Below the pieces are notes generated by a model. That model did no database searches and was not told the DNA's origin. It worked only from the letters and a program-made list of their open reading frames with translations. 64,000 nucleotides of DNA. It comes from Seriola aureovittata (lineage: Eukaryota > Chordata > Actinopteri > Carangiformes > Carangidae). Shown here piece by piece: positions 1 through 14,611 of the stretch (position 1 is its first letter; each line of letters opens with the position of its first letter). The position numbers were made by a program, and so were the translations under genes. The DNA is taken from contig NC_079377.1 of the NCBI RefSeq assembly GCF_021018895.1, forward strand, positions 18,935,501 to 18,999,500. The letters run 5' to 3'.

Positions 1-293
1 TCTGTTGCTTTGTAGCTTTCATCTGCTGTGAGAGGTATTCATTTACTACACTCCCTTCTGCTCCACTTTCATTCCTTTATTTGTTCATTCTTTTTTCTTC
101 TTTTTTTTTAATCAATTTTGGCATTATAGAATTAAAATCAGGCATATTTGCTAATTCTTCATTTCTCACAGATGTTTACTGAACTTTATTATACATAGCT
201 AGAATAACACTGGAAAGAAATTTCCTTAAGTTTTTGAATTTGAATTTATTTCCCTCCTCTCTCTCTTCTACATCTCTCCCCATCTTCTCCCAG

Positions 294-2085
294 TTGGTGG
301 ATCGGGTGTTTGATGAGAGCCTCAACTTCAGAAAGATCCCGCCTGTGATTTCAACCAATAAGGCACCAGAGATCAACGGTAAGCCGGTGGAGCTCCGCCC
401 CCGTGCTCCTGACAGTCTGGAGCCCCGAGCTCTGAGGAGACGCACCTGGAACCGAGAGGAGGTGAGAGGCAACACAAAGAGCATGACATCAAAACTATAC
501 CAACATGGAGGCTTTCACAAAAAATTCACCTTTTAGGTTTTCACATGTCACACTTAATTTATTTTCCTCCGTGTACTCAGGCGGTGTTGGACAGCCTGCT
601 GCTCAACTCAGTTTCTCAACTGTCCTCTAAGATCAGACATTCTGTCGACAAAACCGCAGGAAAAATCAGGTAATTGCACTTTGTGATATTATAACCTTCT
701 GTGAGTATGTAACAGTGTAGCATCTATCCCTGAGTGAGCCATTGTGTTGGTTTGTGTAGCAAAAAGCCTGTGTGATTAACCACGTCCTGTTGTGTGTTGG
801 TTTTCCTCAGGATTTTGTTTAAGGATAAGGACAGGAACTGGGATGAAATTGAGAATAAACTGCGATCGGAAAGTGACATACCACTTCTGAAAACCTCCAA
901 CAAGGTGCAGAAATCTGTCGGTATGAACAATATTTGATGACAAGAAAAGTACAGCGATATCGTAAGCTAACAGTTTTGTTGTTATTTTTCCTCATCATTA
1001 CACATCATACAGGAGATTTCCTCAATTCTGCTCGAACTGAAGAGAGTTGAGAAGCAGCTTCAAGGTAAAGTAAAAGGCACATGTACACGTCTAACTTAAT
1101 GACAAATGTGAGGAATGAGGAATATTAAAGAGGGAAAGCAACAAAAGTAGTGACAAAAATTATGGCTGAGTGAGATGTATGAGAGAGGAATGTATTATAT
1201 GAAACATCCTTTTGTTAAAGCCCTGAACACTGGACTTCAAATCTGAAGTATTTTTCTGTAACATTGAATGTTTATGACTAAACAAGCGGCAATAGCAAAG
1301 TAAAATAAAAAAAACATCTTAAACTTCTTGTCGACCATTTAACACTCAAAAACCCAGTTAATCTGCTTCATCAGTATTGGGTGGGTGTAGTTTTAACAGA
1401 TCTGAATGACAGAGACCAAACAATCCAGAAATTGTCAGCTTCTGATTAAAATGTTGCTAAATCCTAAATGGTGCACAGAAAAGCATGGGATCAACTTTTT
1501 CACTTCAAACCATTAAGAAGAGCATAGAGAAAAAAAAATAATACAGAAATCTGTCATGTGAAATATTCAAAATTGGTAGAAAATAGTTGGTCATATAGGA
1601 CGCCATCACTCAGTAAAAAAACAGAGTACAAAATAAGTTTAGGCCTTTAATACAATCCAAGACAGTAATGCAAAGTTTATTGTAGCAGTAAGTGTACATT
1701 GACTTTTACACAAAGCCTTCCAGACACTGATTATCTTCCTCTCTCTGTCTCAGTGATCAATGTCATGGTAGACCCAGATGGCACTCTGGATGCCCTGGCC
1801 AGCCTCGGCCTGACCAGCCCCACCACCCCCGCCAAGCCCCAAGCCACCAAAACAACTTCCCCCTCTGCCACCAGCCCTGGATCTGTACCGCCAGCCAAAG
1901 ACTCGCTGCCAGAGATCCTTCCCGGTCCTGGAGGATCCACACCCTCCACCAGGGTCCAGGCTTCCTCTGCCAGCACAGAGGAAACTGCACGAGACCCCAG
2001 TGTGGGTCTGGGGTTAACAGGAGTCGGAGTACTGCCCTTCAACCGCATGCGGCCGAGCGGAGAGGAGGCCATTGCACAGAAGTGA
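294..2085 (+). CDS. cep170: CEP170-family centrosomal protein, C-terminal exons (5' partial)
   Basis: Five coding exons join in phase: 294-461, 581-669, 811-904, 1013-1064 and 1754-2085, ending in TGA. All have AG/GT borders. The spliced product is a basic, charged segment ([32 protein letters not shown]), then a short helical stretch ending [10 protein letters not shown], then [19 protein letters not shown] and a Ser/Thr/Pro-rich tail of about 90 residues. The DPDGTLDAL block and the order of segments fit the C-terminus of CEP170/CEP170B, a microtubule-binding protein of subdistal centriolar appendages. The forkhead-associated N-terminal domain lies outside the window. Which teleost paralogue this is cannot be decided from the tail, so the symbol is a family assignment. 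The gene converges on hint1. Confidence 0.75.
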
Positions 2086-2401
2086 GCGTAGAAGTTTCCC
2101 TGAAATCAAGGCTATGTGAATAAATATGAGTCTGGATTGGAGTGCAGGTGGCTGGTAATCAGCATTGACAACAAGGGGGCAAGTATAGAAACATTTAAAC
2201 TGATTAGCTGACTATACCACTTTAGGATTATGGATATAATATGAAGATAATTTAGCAAAAGCATTACCAGACATGGCCGGAAATGAAGTGCTTCAACTTT
2301 AGACTCACTGGCTGAACCCCAGCTGATGCATCATGGATATACCCTTGAATGGAAATTGACCCATGAATGATTTGGATACACGTCTTATGAGCTTTTCAAC
2401 C

Positions 2402-2789
2402 TTAAAGGTCCAGTGTGTAGGATTCAGTGGCATCTAGCGGTGAGGTTGCAGATTGCAACCAAGTGAATACCCCTCTCCTCACCCCACCCTGTCCAAGCCT
2501 GTAGGAGAACCTACGGTGGCCTTCAGGTAACGTAAAAACACGAAGGCCCTCTCCAGAGCCAGTGTTTGGTTTGTCCGCTCTGGGCTACTGTAAAAACATG
2601 ACAGTGCTAAAAGGTGGGCTCTGTGGAAGTGGACTCACTCTCTCATGTAGATATGAAAGGCTCATTCAAAGCTAATGAAAATGCAATTCTTAGTTTCAGG
2701 TGATTATACGCTTATGAAAACATAACTGTAAGTATTATATTCCATTTCTGCCTATAGATCCCTATAAATCCTACACACCAGTCCTTTAA
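2402..2789. mobile_element. piggyBac-type non-autonomous element (MITE), 380 bp with TTAA target duplications
   Basis: TTAA at 2402-2405 and again at 2786-2789 brackets a 380-bp insert. Its ends are inverted: the left end reads AGGTCCAGTGTGTAGGAT and the right end, read on the minus strand, reads AGGACTGGTGTGTAGGAT, with 15 of 18 positions matching. There is no ORF inside. TTAA duplication with short inverted ends is the signature of the piggyBac superfamily, so this is a deletion derivative mobilised in trans. It sits inside the probable 3' UTR of the CEP170-family gene. Confidence 0.8.
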
Positions 2790-5108
2790 ACTATTCATGC
2801 TGACTGGCCAGCCTGACTTCCAGATGGACTAAATGCTACCTGGCTGCTCTCTCAGTGGACAGATCTCTGTGGCTGTACAGTCTCCACTCTTCCTCCAGTC
2901 TTCTCCTCTTGCCTTCTCCACGTGTCAGGACCCTACCTACACTAAGGACATGCCTTAAAACACATCCGCGATAGTAGCAGTGTAACCCTTGTCCCTTCAA
3001 ATAATATACAAGACAACTTTTAAGACTTTAATACAGTAATTTCAGATAAAACAGAATGCATTGTAAAATAACACTTGCAAAAGATGTTCTATTTACACTA
3101 TGATGAAATGCACCACTGCAATAATTTATTAGCTCTTGTTCAGTACAAAGAATATTTCAGCAGCCTTAAGTAACCACCTTGACAAACTACACAGTCATAA
3201 ACAGACATGCTTTATGCCTGAAACAGTTCACAAATCAAGCAGAAGTTTTATATATTTCATAACTCTAACTGTCCGTCCATTGAACCATCTCTCCAACTGA
3301 CTCTGTTAAAAAAGATTTGTAGTGCCTCCCCATCTCTGTGCTCACCTACCTTTCCTTCACCTATTATCTGTTACTCTTCCCTTCCCTTCCTCCCCCTCCC
3401 AGAACTTGGAAAAAATGTTACACCAAGTTTGTCACTTCAGTAGCATGTACAGGACGGAGCTGAGAGCTTTCTACCTGCCAGTTGGTGTCTGTGTTGATAT
3501 TACTAATACTGAATGGTAGTTTACACACAATAGTAACAGCCTTTGGGAAACCAATGATCATTTTCAGTCAAAGTAATCACTTACCAAAGTAAACCATTTT
3601 CTTTATATTGTCATTTTCAAACAGTAGAGCCATCTTGAAATTCATCTGTTGTGCAAAAGCTGATATAGCAGCAGTTCATACTGTACGTTTTAGATGGAAG
3701 CAAACTTCCTCTGAGATTCACCTCTTTCTCTGAATGTCAAGACCCTTTTTTCTGTCAACAAATCAAAGATGCAAAAAGCGTATTTATTATATTGAGACAC
3801 TAGTTTAATCATTGCTGCCATACCTTTCTTTGACCCATGTGACATGAGCTGTCAGAATCAGTGCTCTTAGTCTTTTGCTATAGTAAATCCACTCAAGTGT
3901 CCTATGATTTCTAATTGGCTTTTTTCTACTTTCTTCAGTCGCAGGCAACGTGATTCTTTTTAAACTGATGCACTGTACTGATGAGCAAAGAAAATAAGTG
4001 TGTAAACTAAATATTTTATAATATTTAGATACTGGTATTGTAGATGCAACAGACCTTTTCTTTTTAATGATTTAGGTCACCTCACAATAAATTTCATTTT
4101 CTTTATCTGTCACTAAACAGATTGAGCTCATGTACACACAAAACCTGAACATTGGGAAAGCTGCTGGATGTAGTTCAATTAATGTCTTGTCAAAAAGAAC
4201 ATGGGCGACTAACAAAGAGGCCTTTTGTAGTTCAACATGTTTTCTTTGAGGAACGTCAGTGAGTAGAAATGATCACATCTTGCTCTGTGGATTTCGCTTG
4301 TACTACAGCTTCATATCAGTGTATATACAGAAGGTGCAACAGGGGAAGTTCCAGCGCCCTGATCCTGTAGAGCTGCAGACAGACAGTATAGTTAACCTCT
4401 TTCTCATTGACTTTGCTGCTTTTCAAGTTACTTTATGGGAACTAACCATTTTCTGAATCTCTCTTCACCTTATAGTCTGTGTTCTAGAGTAAGATGACTT
4501 AAAGGCAGTGTATTAGTACTTAGATATTCTCACAATAGTGAATTTAGGTACCAGTATACAAGTTCACTTCCTTCTCTCTATACTGTACTGTACATTATCT
4601 TTCAATGCCTCCAAGTGCCCATTTTGACAATAGAAGGGCATTGATTAAAAGAACAAAAAAGATGTTAGTTGTCTAAAAAATGATTTTGCACATCAGATTG
4701 TGGTGTTTTTTTCATACAGAAGTAGTGAAGAAGCAGTGAAAGGCTGCAAATGTCAAATGGTTTGACAAAGAATGATATCTCTATGCCTGATATCAGAAGT
4801 GACTGCCTTGCCTCTCTGGAACTATTCTGTCTGTGCAAACGAAGCCTCTAATCGTGTTACTTGTTTGTTTTTTTCCCCCCATTTTATCAAAAAAAAGAAA
4901 CAAAAAAACAAATGGAAAAAAAACAATGAAATTAGGGGACTGTGAATGCTAGGTACATGTTTATTTTTTAAATTCTACATTTGTCATCTGATTAGTGTCA
5001 TTTTTGTAAAGAAAAAAAAACACCATTTTATTTATTTTTGTTTTAATATTTTGTGGATGTTTCATGTATTTTATATTTGTTCAACTATCTGCATTGTTTC
5101 TTACTGTT

Positions 5109-5114
5109 AATAAA
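5109..5114 (+). terminator. Poly(A) signal AATAAA, probably of the CEP170-family gene
   Basis: AATAAA lies on the plus strand about 3.0 kb after the stop codon and is followed within 30 bases by a T-rich stretch. It lies 290 bp from the hint1 poly(A) signal on the other strand, so the two genes converge. Confidence 0.45.
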
Positions 5115-5403
5115 ACAGAGCCATTCACTTGTTTCTCCGTTTTCATTTAACTGGGCACTGAAACCTTGGCTAGATGACGGAATTGGATGAGAAAGTATCT
5201 GATCTGTCTTTCACTAACATGCTCACAAAAGGCACCGAGGGAAAGAGAGCATCAGTGCTTGAAATCCCAACAGTAAAAACAATAAATAACACATTAGATA
5301 CCAACTTATCTTCATATTTTTAAAAGACTGCATTCTGTAACAGCGTGGTCTGAAGAATCTTAGATGAAGAAAAATGAGACTCTCTGTTGGTGTGATATTG
5401 CAT

Positions 5404-5409
5404 TTTATT
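5404..5409 (-). terminator. Poly(A) signal of hint1
   Basis: The minus strand reads AATAAA about 145 nt after the hint1 stop codon, which gives a short 3' UTR. Confidence 0.65.
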
Positions 5410-5550
5410 ACCATTAGTGAATTTCAGGGTTTTGTTTGGCTCTTGTTTCACATGAAAAACTGTTTTAGTTTACAATAGGTTACAGTACGAGTTGTCAGAC
5501 AACAGATGTGAACACTGATGGCAGGATGGTCTGTGCCGGGAGATGGAGGT

Positions 5551-7612
<2,062 letters not shown>

Positions 7613-7743
7613 GTTGGCGCAGATGAGGTGAGACTACACCGGTTGTGGAAAATGACTACAAAAGTGCGTCATTTAAAAGTCTGCTCTGATTGGTCAACAT
7701 TGACACTTCCTGTATGCCGGAAGTGGACTAAAAAAAAGTCAAG
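7613..7743. promoter_or_regulatory. Bidirectional hint1/lyrm7 promoter
   Basis: Only 131 bp separates the two divergent start codons, so both 5' UTRs and the core promoter must lie here or just inside the genes. Visible elements are a CCAAT box in reverse (GATTGG, 7688-7693) and two ETS-type sites, CACTTCC at 7704-7710 and CCGGAAGTG at 7718-7726, arranged as an inverted pair. There is no clear TATA box. NF-Y and GABP/ETS sites are typical of TATA-less divergent housekeeping promoters. Confidence 0.7.
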
Positions 7744-9755
7744 ATGGGGACTCGTTTGAAGGTGAGGAATCATGTTTTATCAGAATAACATTATCAAAAG
7801 TGTTTCCTTCATTTAGCTGCCCTCATACACATGTCTGTTTCGTAGTCAATTTGCATGTGATTGGAAATGGATAGCGAAAATAGCGGATAATTGTTAATAA
7901 CTGACAAATGTGCAAAGGAAGCCACAAAAATACAGGATCGCACTGACATGACAGTATGCGTTAGTAAAACAGATAGGATGACCATAATGAAGCATATCCT
8001 GAAAGAAAGGTGTCAAAAGCAGTTCGAAGAAGAGGGAGCAGGAAAACGGTTGTACAAAATTCAAAGGAAGGTCGGTATGATGAGATGCACAGGGAGAAGC
8101 AGGTGAGGGGATTCAAGGCCATATCCAGGCTATGGTTTTGTCATAGAGGATAAGACTGAATATCCTTTAAAATGAGAAAACATAATACAGGAAGGTGTAC
8201 AGTTTGTGAATTAGTGACCAAAATATGATGCTGAGAGGTGGGAGCTGATACTGAACCTTAGAGAAATAAAGTTCAAATTTGATTTTAAGCGTGCTTTTAC
8301 ATAGAAGTTTGAGATAAGTGTTTTCTTAACATATCTTGAACTTGATAGAGAGACTTTAATTTAGTAGAATCCTGATCCACACTAGATAAATAAAGAAGAA
8401 TATCCACGTTTGCTTCAGTCCAAGTAAGCTGATTGTCTGTGTAAATGCAGGTCCTGAGCCTGTTTAAAGCACTGCACAGAACAAGGACGGTTGTATTCAA
8501 AGATGACAACAGAGCACTGACAGGTGAGTTATTTATGATTTTCACCAACCAACTCTTAATGCATGCTCTGCAGTATCAAATTCATAACTTTGTTTTCTTC
8601 CACAAGCTGCAAAATTAAAGATCAACGAGGAGTTCCAGAAAAACAAAAATGAAACGTCAGATGAAAACATTAAGAAGGTACAGTGTCCATTTCTAATCCA
8701 CAATTATTACTCTGCTATTTAAAAAATCAATTTAAAATATATATTTCTTTTTGGAAAAACCAAAAGTCAAAAGTAGCAGAATCCTGATCACATCTTGCTC
8801 TTGATCCTGATCTAACTCCTTTCATATTAAATACCTGCCAAAACAAAGTCCAATGCAATATATATTTTTAATTCTTTTTTATTTTTTTCCTGTATAATTC
8901 ACAGTGAAGGCTTCAGTAAGCATACATAAATCACAAACTGATTTAAATCTGATCATAGCAGAAGAGCTCTGCATCACAGTTTTCTTTGATGGTTTCCCTA
9001 AAACAGACATACAACAGCAAAACAATGACAATGTACATAGCAGCTTTGTCTCTCACAAATGAACAAAAAATGATTTGTATGGTGGGAAAAAAGAGTTGCA
9101 CTATCTTGGAATGACAAAACTATAATTTGTTGCAAACATAATAATAAAGATTAATTTCTATAATATTTTGTGTAATATATGTGGAGAAGTGTGTAGTTTA
9201 GATCAGCTGTGGTAGCTTTGGAAAGGATTTAGAAAGCACCTCCAGTGTGAAATACTGAAGTTCAACAACACTTTAGATTCATGGTTAACCTGCAAAATTC
9301 CACTGAAAAAGATGCAAAACAGTGGGGCTACTGATACATTTTACTTGTTATTGCCCAGTTGTCCCATAATCAATCTGTGTCTCCAGTCTCATAACCCCTC
9401 TGTTTCTACAGATGATCAAAATGGGCACAGATGTGGAAACTGTTCTTCGAGAGTCTGTGGTACAAATGGAACATGTTGGAGAAAAGAAACTCTGTATGAT
9501 ATTGTTTTTCTCCTCCACTGTCTTTTTCAACAGATTTGGTACAATGCTAGAAAATAGCATGTGTTATGCAAAAGAATATACATCAGGAATCATAACTTCT
9601 CTCTGACCTATTACAATTTGATGAATTTTCCTAATGATATGTACTTGCTAAGTTTTTTTTTTTCTCTCACTCTGTGTTTCACAGTGCTCCGACCCAGAGA
9701 GGACCTTCTACTAGAAAATGTACCCTATTGTGACCAGCCCAGGAAAAAGTCATGA
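7744..9755 (+). CDS. lyrm7: LYR motif-containing protein 7 (complex III assembly factor MZM1-like)
   Basis: Five exons, 7744-7761, 8451-8523, 8607-8677, 9412-9493 and 9685-9755, join in phase to 104 aa, the same length as human LYRM7. The N-terminus MGTRLKVLSLFKALHRTR is the LYR-superfamily signature in the variant form this member uses. A helical middle part (INEEFQKNKNETSDENIKK) follows, and the end is PREDLLLENVPYCDQPRKKS, where the DLL-ENVPYCD block is diagnostic. LYRM7 is a mitochondrial matrix chaperone that holds the Rieske iron-sulfur protein before it enters complex III. The first exon encodes only six residues. The codon at the 9493/9685 junction is split (T+TG, Leu). Confidence 0.95.
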
Positions 9756-10089
9756 TGGACCATAGGACTTTCTCATCAAAAAAGAGACTCACTGTCATCC
9801 AGTGCCATCCATCTGCAATTTAAAGGATTTATCCAAAACAACATTTTAAGTTGTTCAGGTCATCGCTGCATGAAGAAGTGACCATTTTTGCTTCACTGAA
9901 GATCTTGACTGCTCTGTTTTAAGATATCTGTGCTGTTAACTGGATGATGTAATCTCATGTACAGTATTTTGTCAAATGTTATTTAAGTGTTTTCATTTAA
10001 TTTGGAAGTCTTCTGCCTAATTCTCAGTAGCTCATGGTTCAACTGAACTACTTTGCTGCTTCTGAAAAACAACATGTCACTGTGTTCTG

Positions 10090-10095
10090 ATTAAA
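10090..10095 (+). terminator. Poly(A) signal ATTAAA of lyrm7
   Basis: ATTAAA occurs about 335 nt after the lyrm7 stop codon. It is the common single-base variant of AATAAA. Confidence 0.45.
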
Positions 10096-10401
10096 GAGAA
10101 ATATTCCCAGGTTGTCTCAGATTTAAATTGTTGTTCAAACCAGTAAAAATTACCTAACATGATGGTGGTCGAACCTCAGGGCAAAGACTACATTTTAAGA
10201 CATGTTTGGCACACAACAGGTAGTGGAACAAATTCAGGGATGCAGGGTAGTTTAGATGGAAATATTTTTATTATCCTATGACACTGGACTGATAAGAATA
10301 TAAGGACTCAACAATCCAGCAGTAGGTGGCGAAAATGCTCCATATGGTTACAATTTGCCATAAAAACGAAGAAGAAGAAGGTTGGGCTTCTGAATGTAGG
10401 C

Positions 10402-10423
10402 ACTTCATTTCCCAGAAAGCCCT
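10402..10423 (+). promoter_or_regulatory. ZNF143/THAP11-type motif upstream of dync2li1
   Basis: The core TTTCCCAGAAAGCC closely matches the SBS-type motif bound by ZNF143/THAP11 near start sites (core TTCCCAGAATGC). It lies about 115 bp upstream of the dync2li1 start codon. The match is by eye; one core base differs. Confidence 0.4.
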
Positions 10424-10458
10424 TTCACTGATGATTGATTACGACATCAAAACGCGCC

Positions 10459-10472
10459 GTTACTCTGGCAAC
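10459..10472 (+). promoter_or_regulatory. RFX X-box-like site of dync2li1
   Basis: GTTACTCTGGCAAC fits the two half-sites of the X-box (GTNRCC, spacer of 0-3, RGYAAC). The right half GGCAAC is perfect, the left half has one mismatch, and the spacer is 2 bp. It lies 65 bp upstream of the start codon. RFX factors drive ciliary genes through this site. Confidence 0.6.
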
Positions 10473-10537
10473 GTTTGTGACGGTTTCCTTCGGTTGAACC
10501 CGAGTTTGTCAACTTTGTTTGTAAAATATCACGTTTG

Positions 10538-13500
10538 ATGCCAAAAATAAGGTGAGGATTCGTTTGTTTGCCAACGTGCATATTCGTTTAACATTCCCAC
10601 AGAAAATATGACTTTTTTTTCGAACAACGCAACGTTTTTGTCTTGTGTTTGTCAGCTCAGACACATTATGGGAGCTGGCTGCGGCGGAGGTCCGCAATCG
10701 GGAGAGCGGAGGCGGGGAGGAGGACGGAGGAGAGACGGTCAGCGAGAGGACCGTGTTTCTGATGGGGAGCAAGTCTGGGGTGTGTTTAGTGTAATGTTTA
10801 CCGTCGTGCCAGACGACAGATAGTCGTGCTTTTCTTTGTTATTAGCTCACCTTTGCTTTGCTTTTCTTCCAGGGTAAAACATCCATTCTCCTCAGGTGCC
10901 TCGACAGGTGAGTATGTATGTCTTCCAGATAATCAACTCACAACTTAGCAAATACACCGTCATGATAAGAGCAAACCTGCATTTAGTCTGCTATCCATGC
11001 AGATTAATATCAACAATATCAAATAATATTAACACAATGAAATATGCCACTTTCAATAATACATAACAATAATACTTTGAGCAGGGAAGTTCAATAATCC
11101 TCTTCTTCAAAATGACACCTGAGCCAGTTAAAAAAAGACAGTGATTGGGTTGAAAGCACTGAAGCCTAGTAAGTGGATCTTTTTGGTTAGATTATGTTGC
11201 TACACAGTAATGAATTATACTTTTTTTTTTTTTATCTACCAGGGATGAATCATCCAAGTCAACTCTGGCGCTGGAGTACACTTTTGGCAGACGGGCTCGA
11301 GGACACAGCACAGTAAGGGGGCCTTTTCAGTTCTGGACACTCTGGAGTCTTAAAAAATTGAATGATGACACACACGATAGTCCTGATAAGTTGTGATTGC
11401 CTCAAACCATGTATTTTTCATATAAATTGATAAGAAGGAGTTAATCCTTGTAAAGAGCCACAAATGACTGTAGAGTCATTCATTGCAACCTACAGTTCTC
11501 AAGCACATTTTTCACTAAGCTCCCGAGTTCTCAACTGAGAGTTGATGTATTTATTTGAATGTGTGTACAGTTGAACATAATTTAAGCATGGCTTGGTGGT
11601 TTCCACTTTCAGCCCAAAGACATAGCCCACCTATGGGAGCTGGGAGGAGGGACCTCTTTGTCAGACCTGGTCCAGATCCCCATCACTCCTGTCAGCATCA
11701 GGTAGGCCACTTTTGCACATTCCTGACATTGAATATTTCACTGTTGTGATATTTTCTAATGAAAGGGGGCAGTGTTTGACATGTTCTGAATACGAATATT
11801 ATTTATGTTTTCTTGTGCTATATTGTGTATGTATTTTTTCAAATCAGTTTGGTTTGAACAGCAGTGTCAGGCCAGTAAAATCAAAGAAAGAGTCCTTCCT
11901 TTCTTTTGCAAGGTCTCTCTCTGTCATCCTCATTCTGGACCTGTCTAAACCCAATGCCCTGTGGGGAACCATGGAAAAGCTGCTGCAGGCAGCACAAGCT
12001 CAGTTGGAGAAAGTCTCTTCCCAGGCACAGCAAGCAGAGAAGGCGAAAGCTGCAGCCAAACACCAGACGTCTGTCCACTCAGCAGCACGTGTCTTACCTA
12101 AAGACTATCCTGTAAGGCCTCAGCTCATTAAACTCAACATAATTTTTATCATGATCTCTGCTCAGTGTGACGCCTCTCCCACCATCTTGGAGGTTATCCT
12201 GGTCAATGTCAGCAGGCAGCCGGTTGACACAGTAGGGTGGTCAGCTGATGTCACCTGGGCCTTACAGACTATAAAAGCTGGCCCATGGGCTCACTTTCTC
12301 TTCTCCTCCATGCTCTGCTGTCATGACTAACCTTTAGTTGTAAAAAAATGTGTTTGTTTTTACTGTAACCTTTACATGGACTCCCTTCTTGTCACATTCC
12401 TCGAACCAGTTTATGACATATGTAAAAGGCAACACATAGTAGTTCACAAAATCTTCAGTAGTAGTAAAGTTTTTTTGTTGATGAAAGGTGATTAATTAAT
12501 TTTTAGTCTAGTTTAGATATGAGCTGCTACATGTCTCCTGCGTTAACTGTTAACTCCATTACCAGGACAGAGAGCTGATCAGTCCCTTTCCTGTTCCTCT
12601 GCTCATCATTGGCAGCAAGTATGACATCTTTCAGGTAAAACAAATGTTTGAATCTAAACATTACCAGTAGAATTGGTCACGTTTCACATCCTTTTAAAAT
12701 ACCTGTAATATACACAATTTAATGCTTTTCCAGGCAGAGACATTGTTAAAAATGTTGGTACATTGTAGTTAGTTACATGGTGTAAATTGTAAATTCAATC
12801 ACTGAGCTTTTGTCTTTGACCCTGGTAGAATTTGTGTAACACATTTACAGGGAGATTTTTTCCATCTGTGTTGCAGGAATTTGACTCTGACAAGAGGAAA
12901 GTGGTTAGTAAAACACTGCGTTTTGTCGCCCATTACTACGCAGCCTCTCTTATTGTAAGTCTGCTTCTACTATACATGCAACTTATTTACATTTAACGTT
13001 ACTTAAATTAAAACATACTTCAGTGTGCACTTTTTCATCTTTTTTTTTTAAATTTTATTTGTTTTCTGTTGCTGTTCCACTTTACTTTTATTAAATTTGT
13101 CTTTCTGTTCCTGCACTTAATCTTTTCATCAGTTCACAAGCATCAAGTCGGAGAGCCTAATGTCAAAAACCAAGAGCTTCTTCTCCCACCTGGCTTTTGG
13201 TCTGGACAGAGGGTGAGGAGGATAACACAATACTGTAGTAGTGGATGAGGACTGGGCCTGGCCTTTTTTAGTTTTTTTTTTTTTTTTTTTAAACCTGTAA
13301 CTTTAGTGTTGTAACTAATACTTATAGATTTCCTAACTGCATTTAACATTTAAATTATATTTTGAATTATATAACATACAACAGGTTTTCTCACACATTT
13401 TTGGCCTGTGCTGTGTACTCTCTTGATAAGAGCTTTTCAGGAGACCGCTCCAAATGGAAGAGAAAATAAAATTCCAAACCAAAATAATTTGATGTATAAG

Positions 13501-14580
13501 TTGATGTACTATTTATTCAATTGTTTGGTTTTAGCTTTATTTTTTTTCTTTTCTTTATGTTGTGATCAGGAAAACTGTGTCCTGTGACTCCACCAAGCCT
13601 CTCATCATTCCAGCAGGTTCTGACTCCTTCAGTCAAATAGGTGAGCTCAGCACCATCCAGTGGCAAAGAGCAGTAATGCATTTAAATCTAACTCAAACGC
13701 TGTTACCGTGCTGTTTTGAAAGACATACACCTGCCTTGACCAGGATTGAATGGTATGCTGTTTAAAAAAATGCTCCTGTTATTTTAGGTTCTCCTTCTGC
13801 TACTGATGTGGACATAACTACGCTACATGCCAAAAACCCCAAGGATCTCTGGAAGAAAGTCTATGAGCGTGTCTTCCCCCAAGAGGTAGTTCACTGGAGG
13901 CACCTTTTGTCTTACAGTATTTAAAACTGATTTAGCCTCTAATGTTTAAGACAGTTAACACCCTCATACGGAACAATCACATTCATGTACGCTGCCTGTG
14001 TGTATGTGAAATGCAGTATCTCTTCTTAGAAATATGCATGAACATGAACAAGCATTGCCATAAACAATCAATTTTTAATGTATTTCTGTTCATCTGACTG
14101 ATTTTGCAGAATACCAGCGAGCGGAGGGAACTAAAGGATCCAGCCAAAGACCCACAGTACAGTGAGCCTCAGATTGACGCCATGCGAGCCCAGAAAGACC
14201 AGGTGACACATGTTGACAAATCACATTAATACTTTGTATTACTGTGTATCTGCACAGTTGTGAATACTATGACAAAGACATCATCAATTGGTGAATGAGT
14301 TAGTGTCATGAGTTGTCAGCATGGTCATGATCAATCAGTGTTCGACAGAAATTCCTGTTCACGCATCTGTGGTGTGACTTTGACCTTTGACCTCCCTGTG
14401 TTAAAAAGGATATGAAGAGTAGCATCTATGACAGAGAGCCATATTTTCTAGTTGAATAAGAGGTTAGATTTAATGAGAGCCCAGACAGAGTGACAATTCA
14501 GCCATAAACTCCGGAGTAAGAAGCAGCTTTTCCTCTTTGTTGCTATCATTTCTTTTATATTTTGTCACTGCTGCTCTCTC

Positions 14581-14611
<31 letters not shown>

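Larger units (their letters stand above)
2086..5130 (+). other. Putative long 3' UTR / intergenic stretch after the CEP170-family gene
   Basis: No further coding exon is supported here. The stretch is AT-rich, carries a MITE at 2402-2789, and ends near an AATAAA hexamer at 5109-5114 followed by a T-rich stretch. That is the first canonical plus-strand signal I noticed, so a 3' UTR of about 3 kb is inferred. Earlier alternative poly(A) use is possible. Confidence 0.4.

Noticed and set aside
1731..2072. Minus-strand open frame opposite the last CEP170-family exon
   Set aside because: It is a shadow of the GC-rich plus-strand coding exon, with no splice support and no recognisable family.
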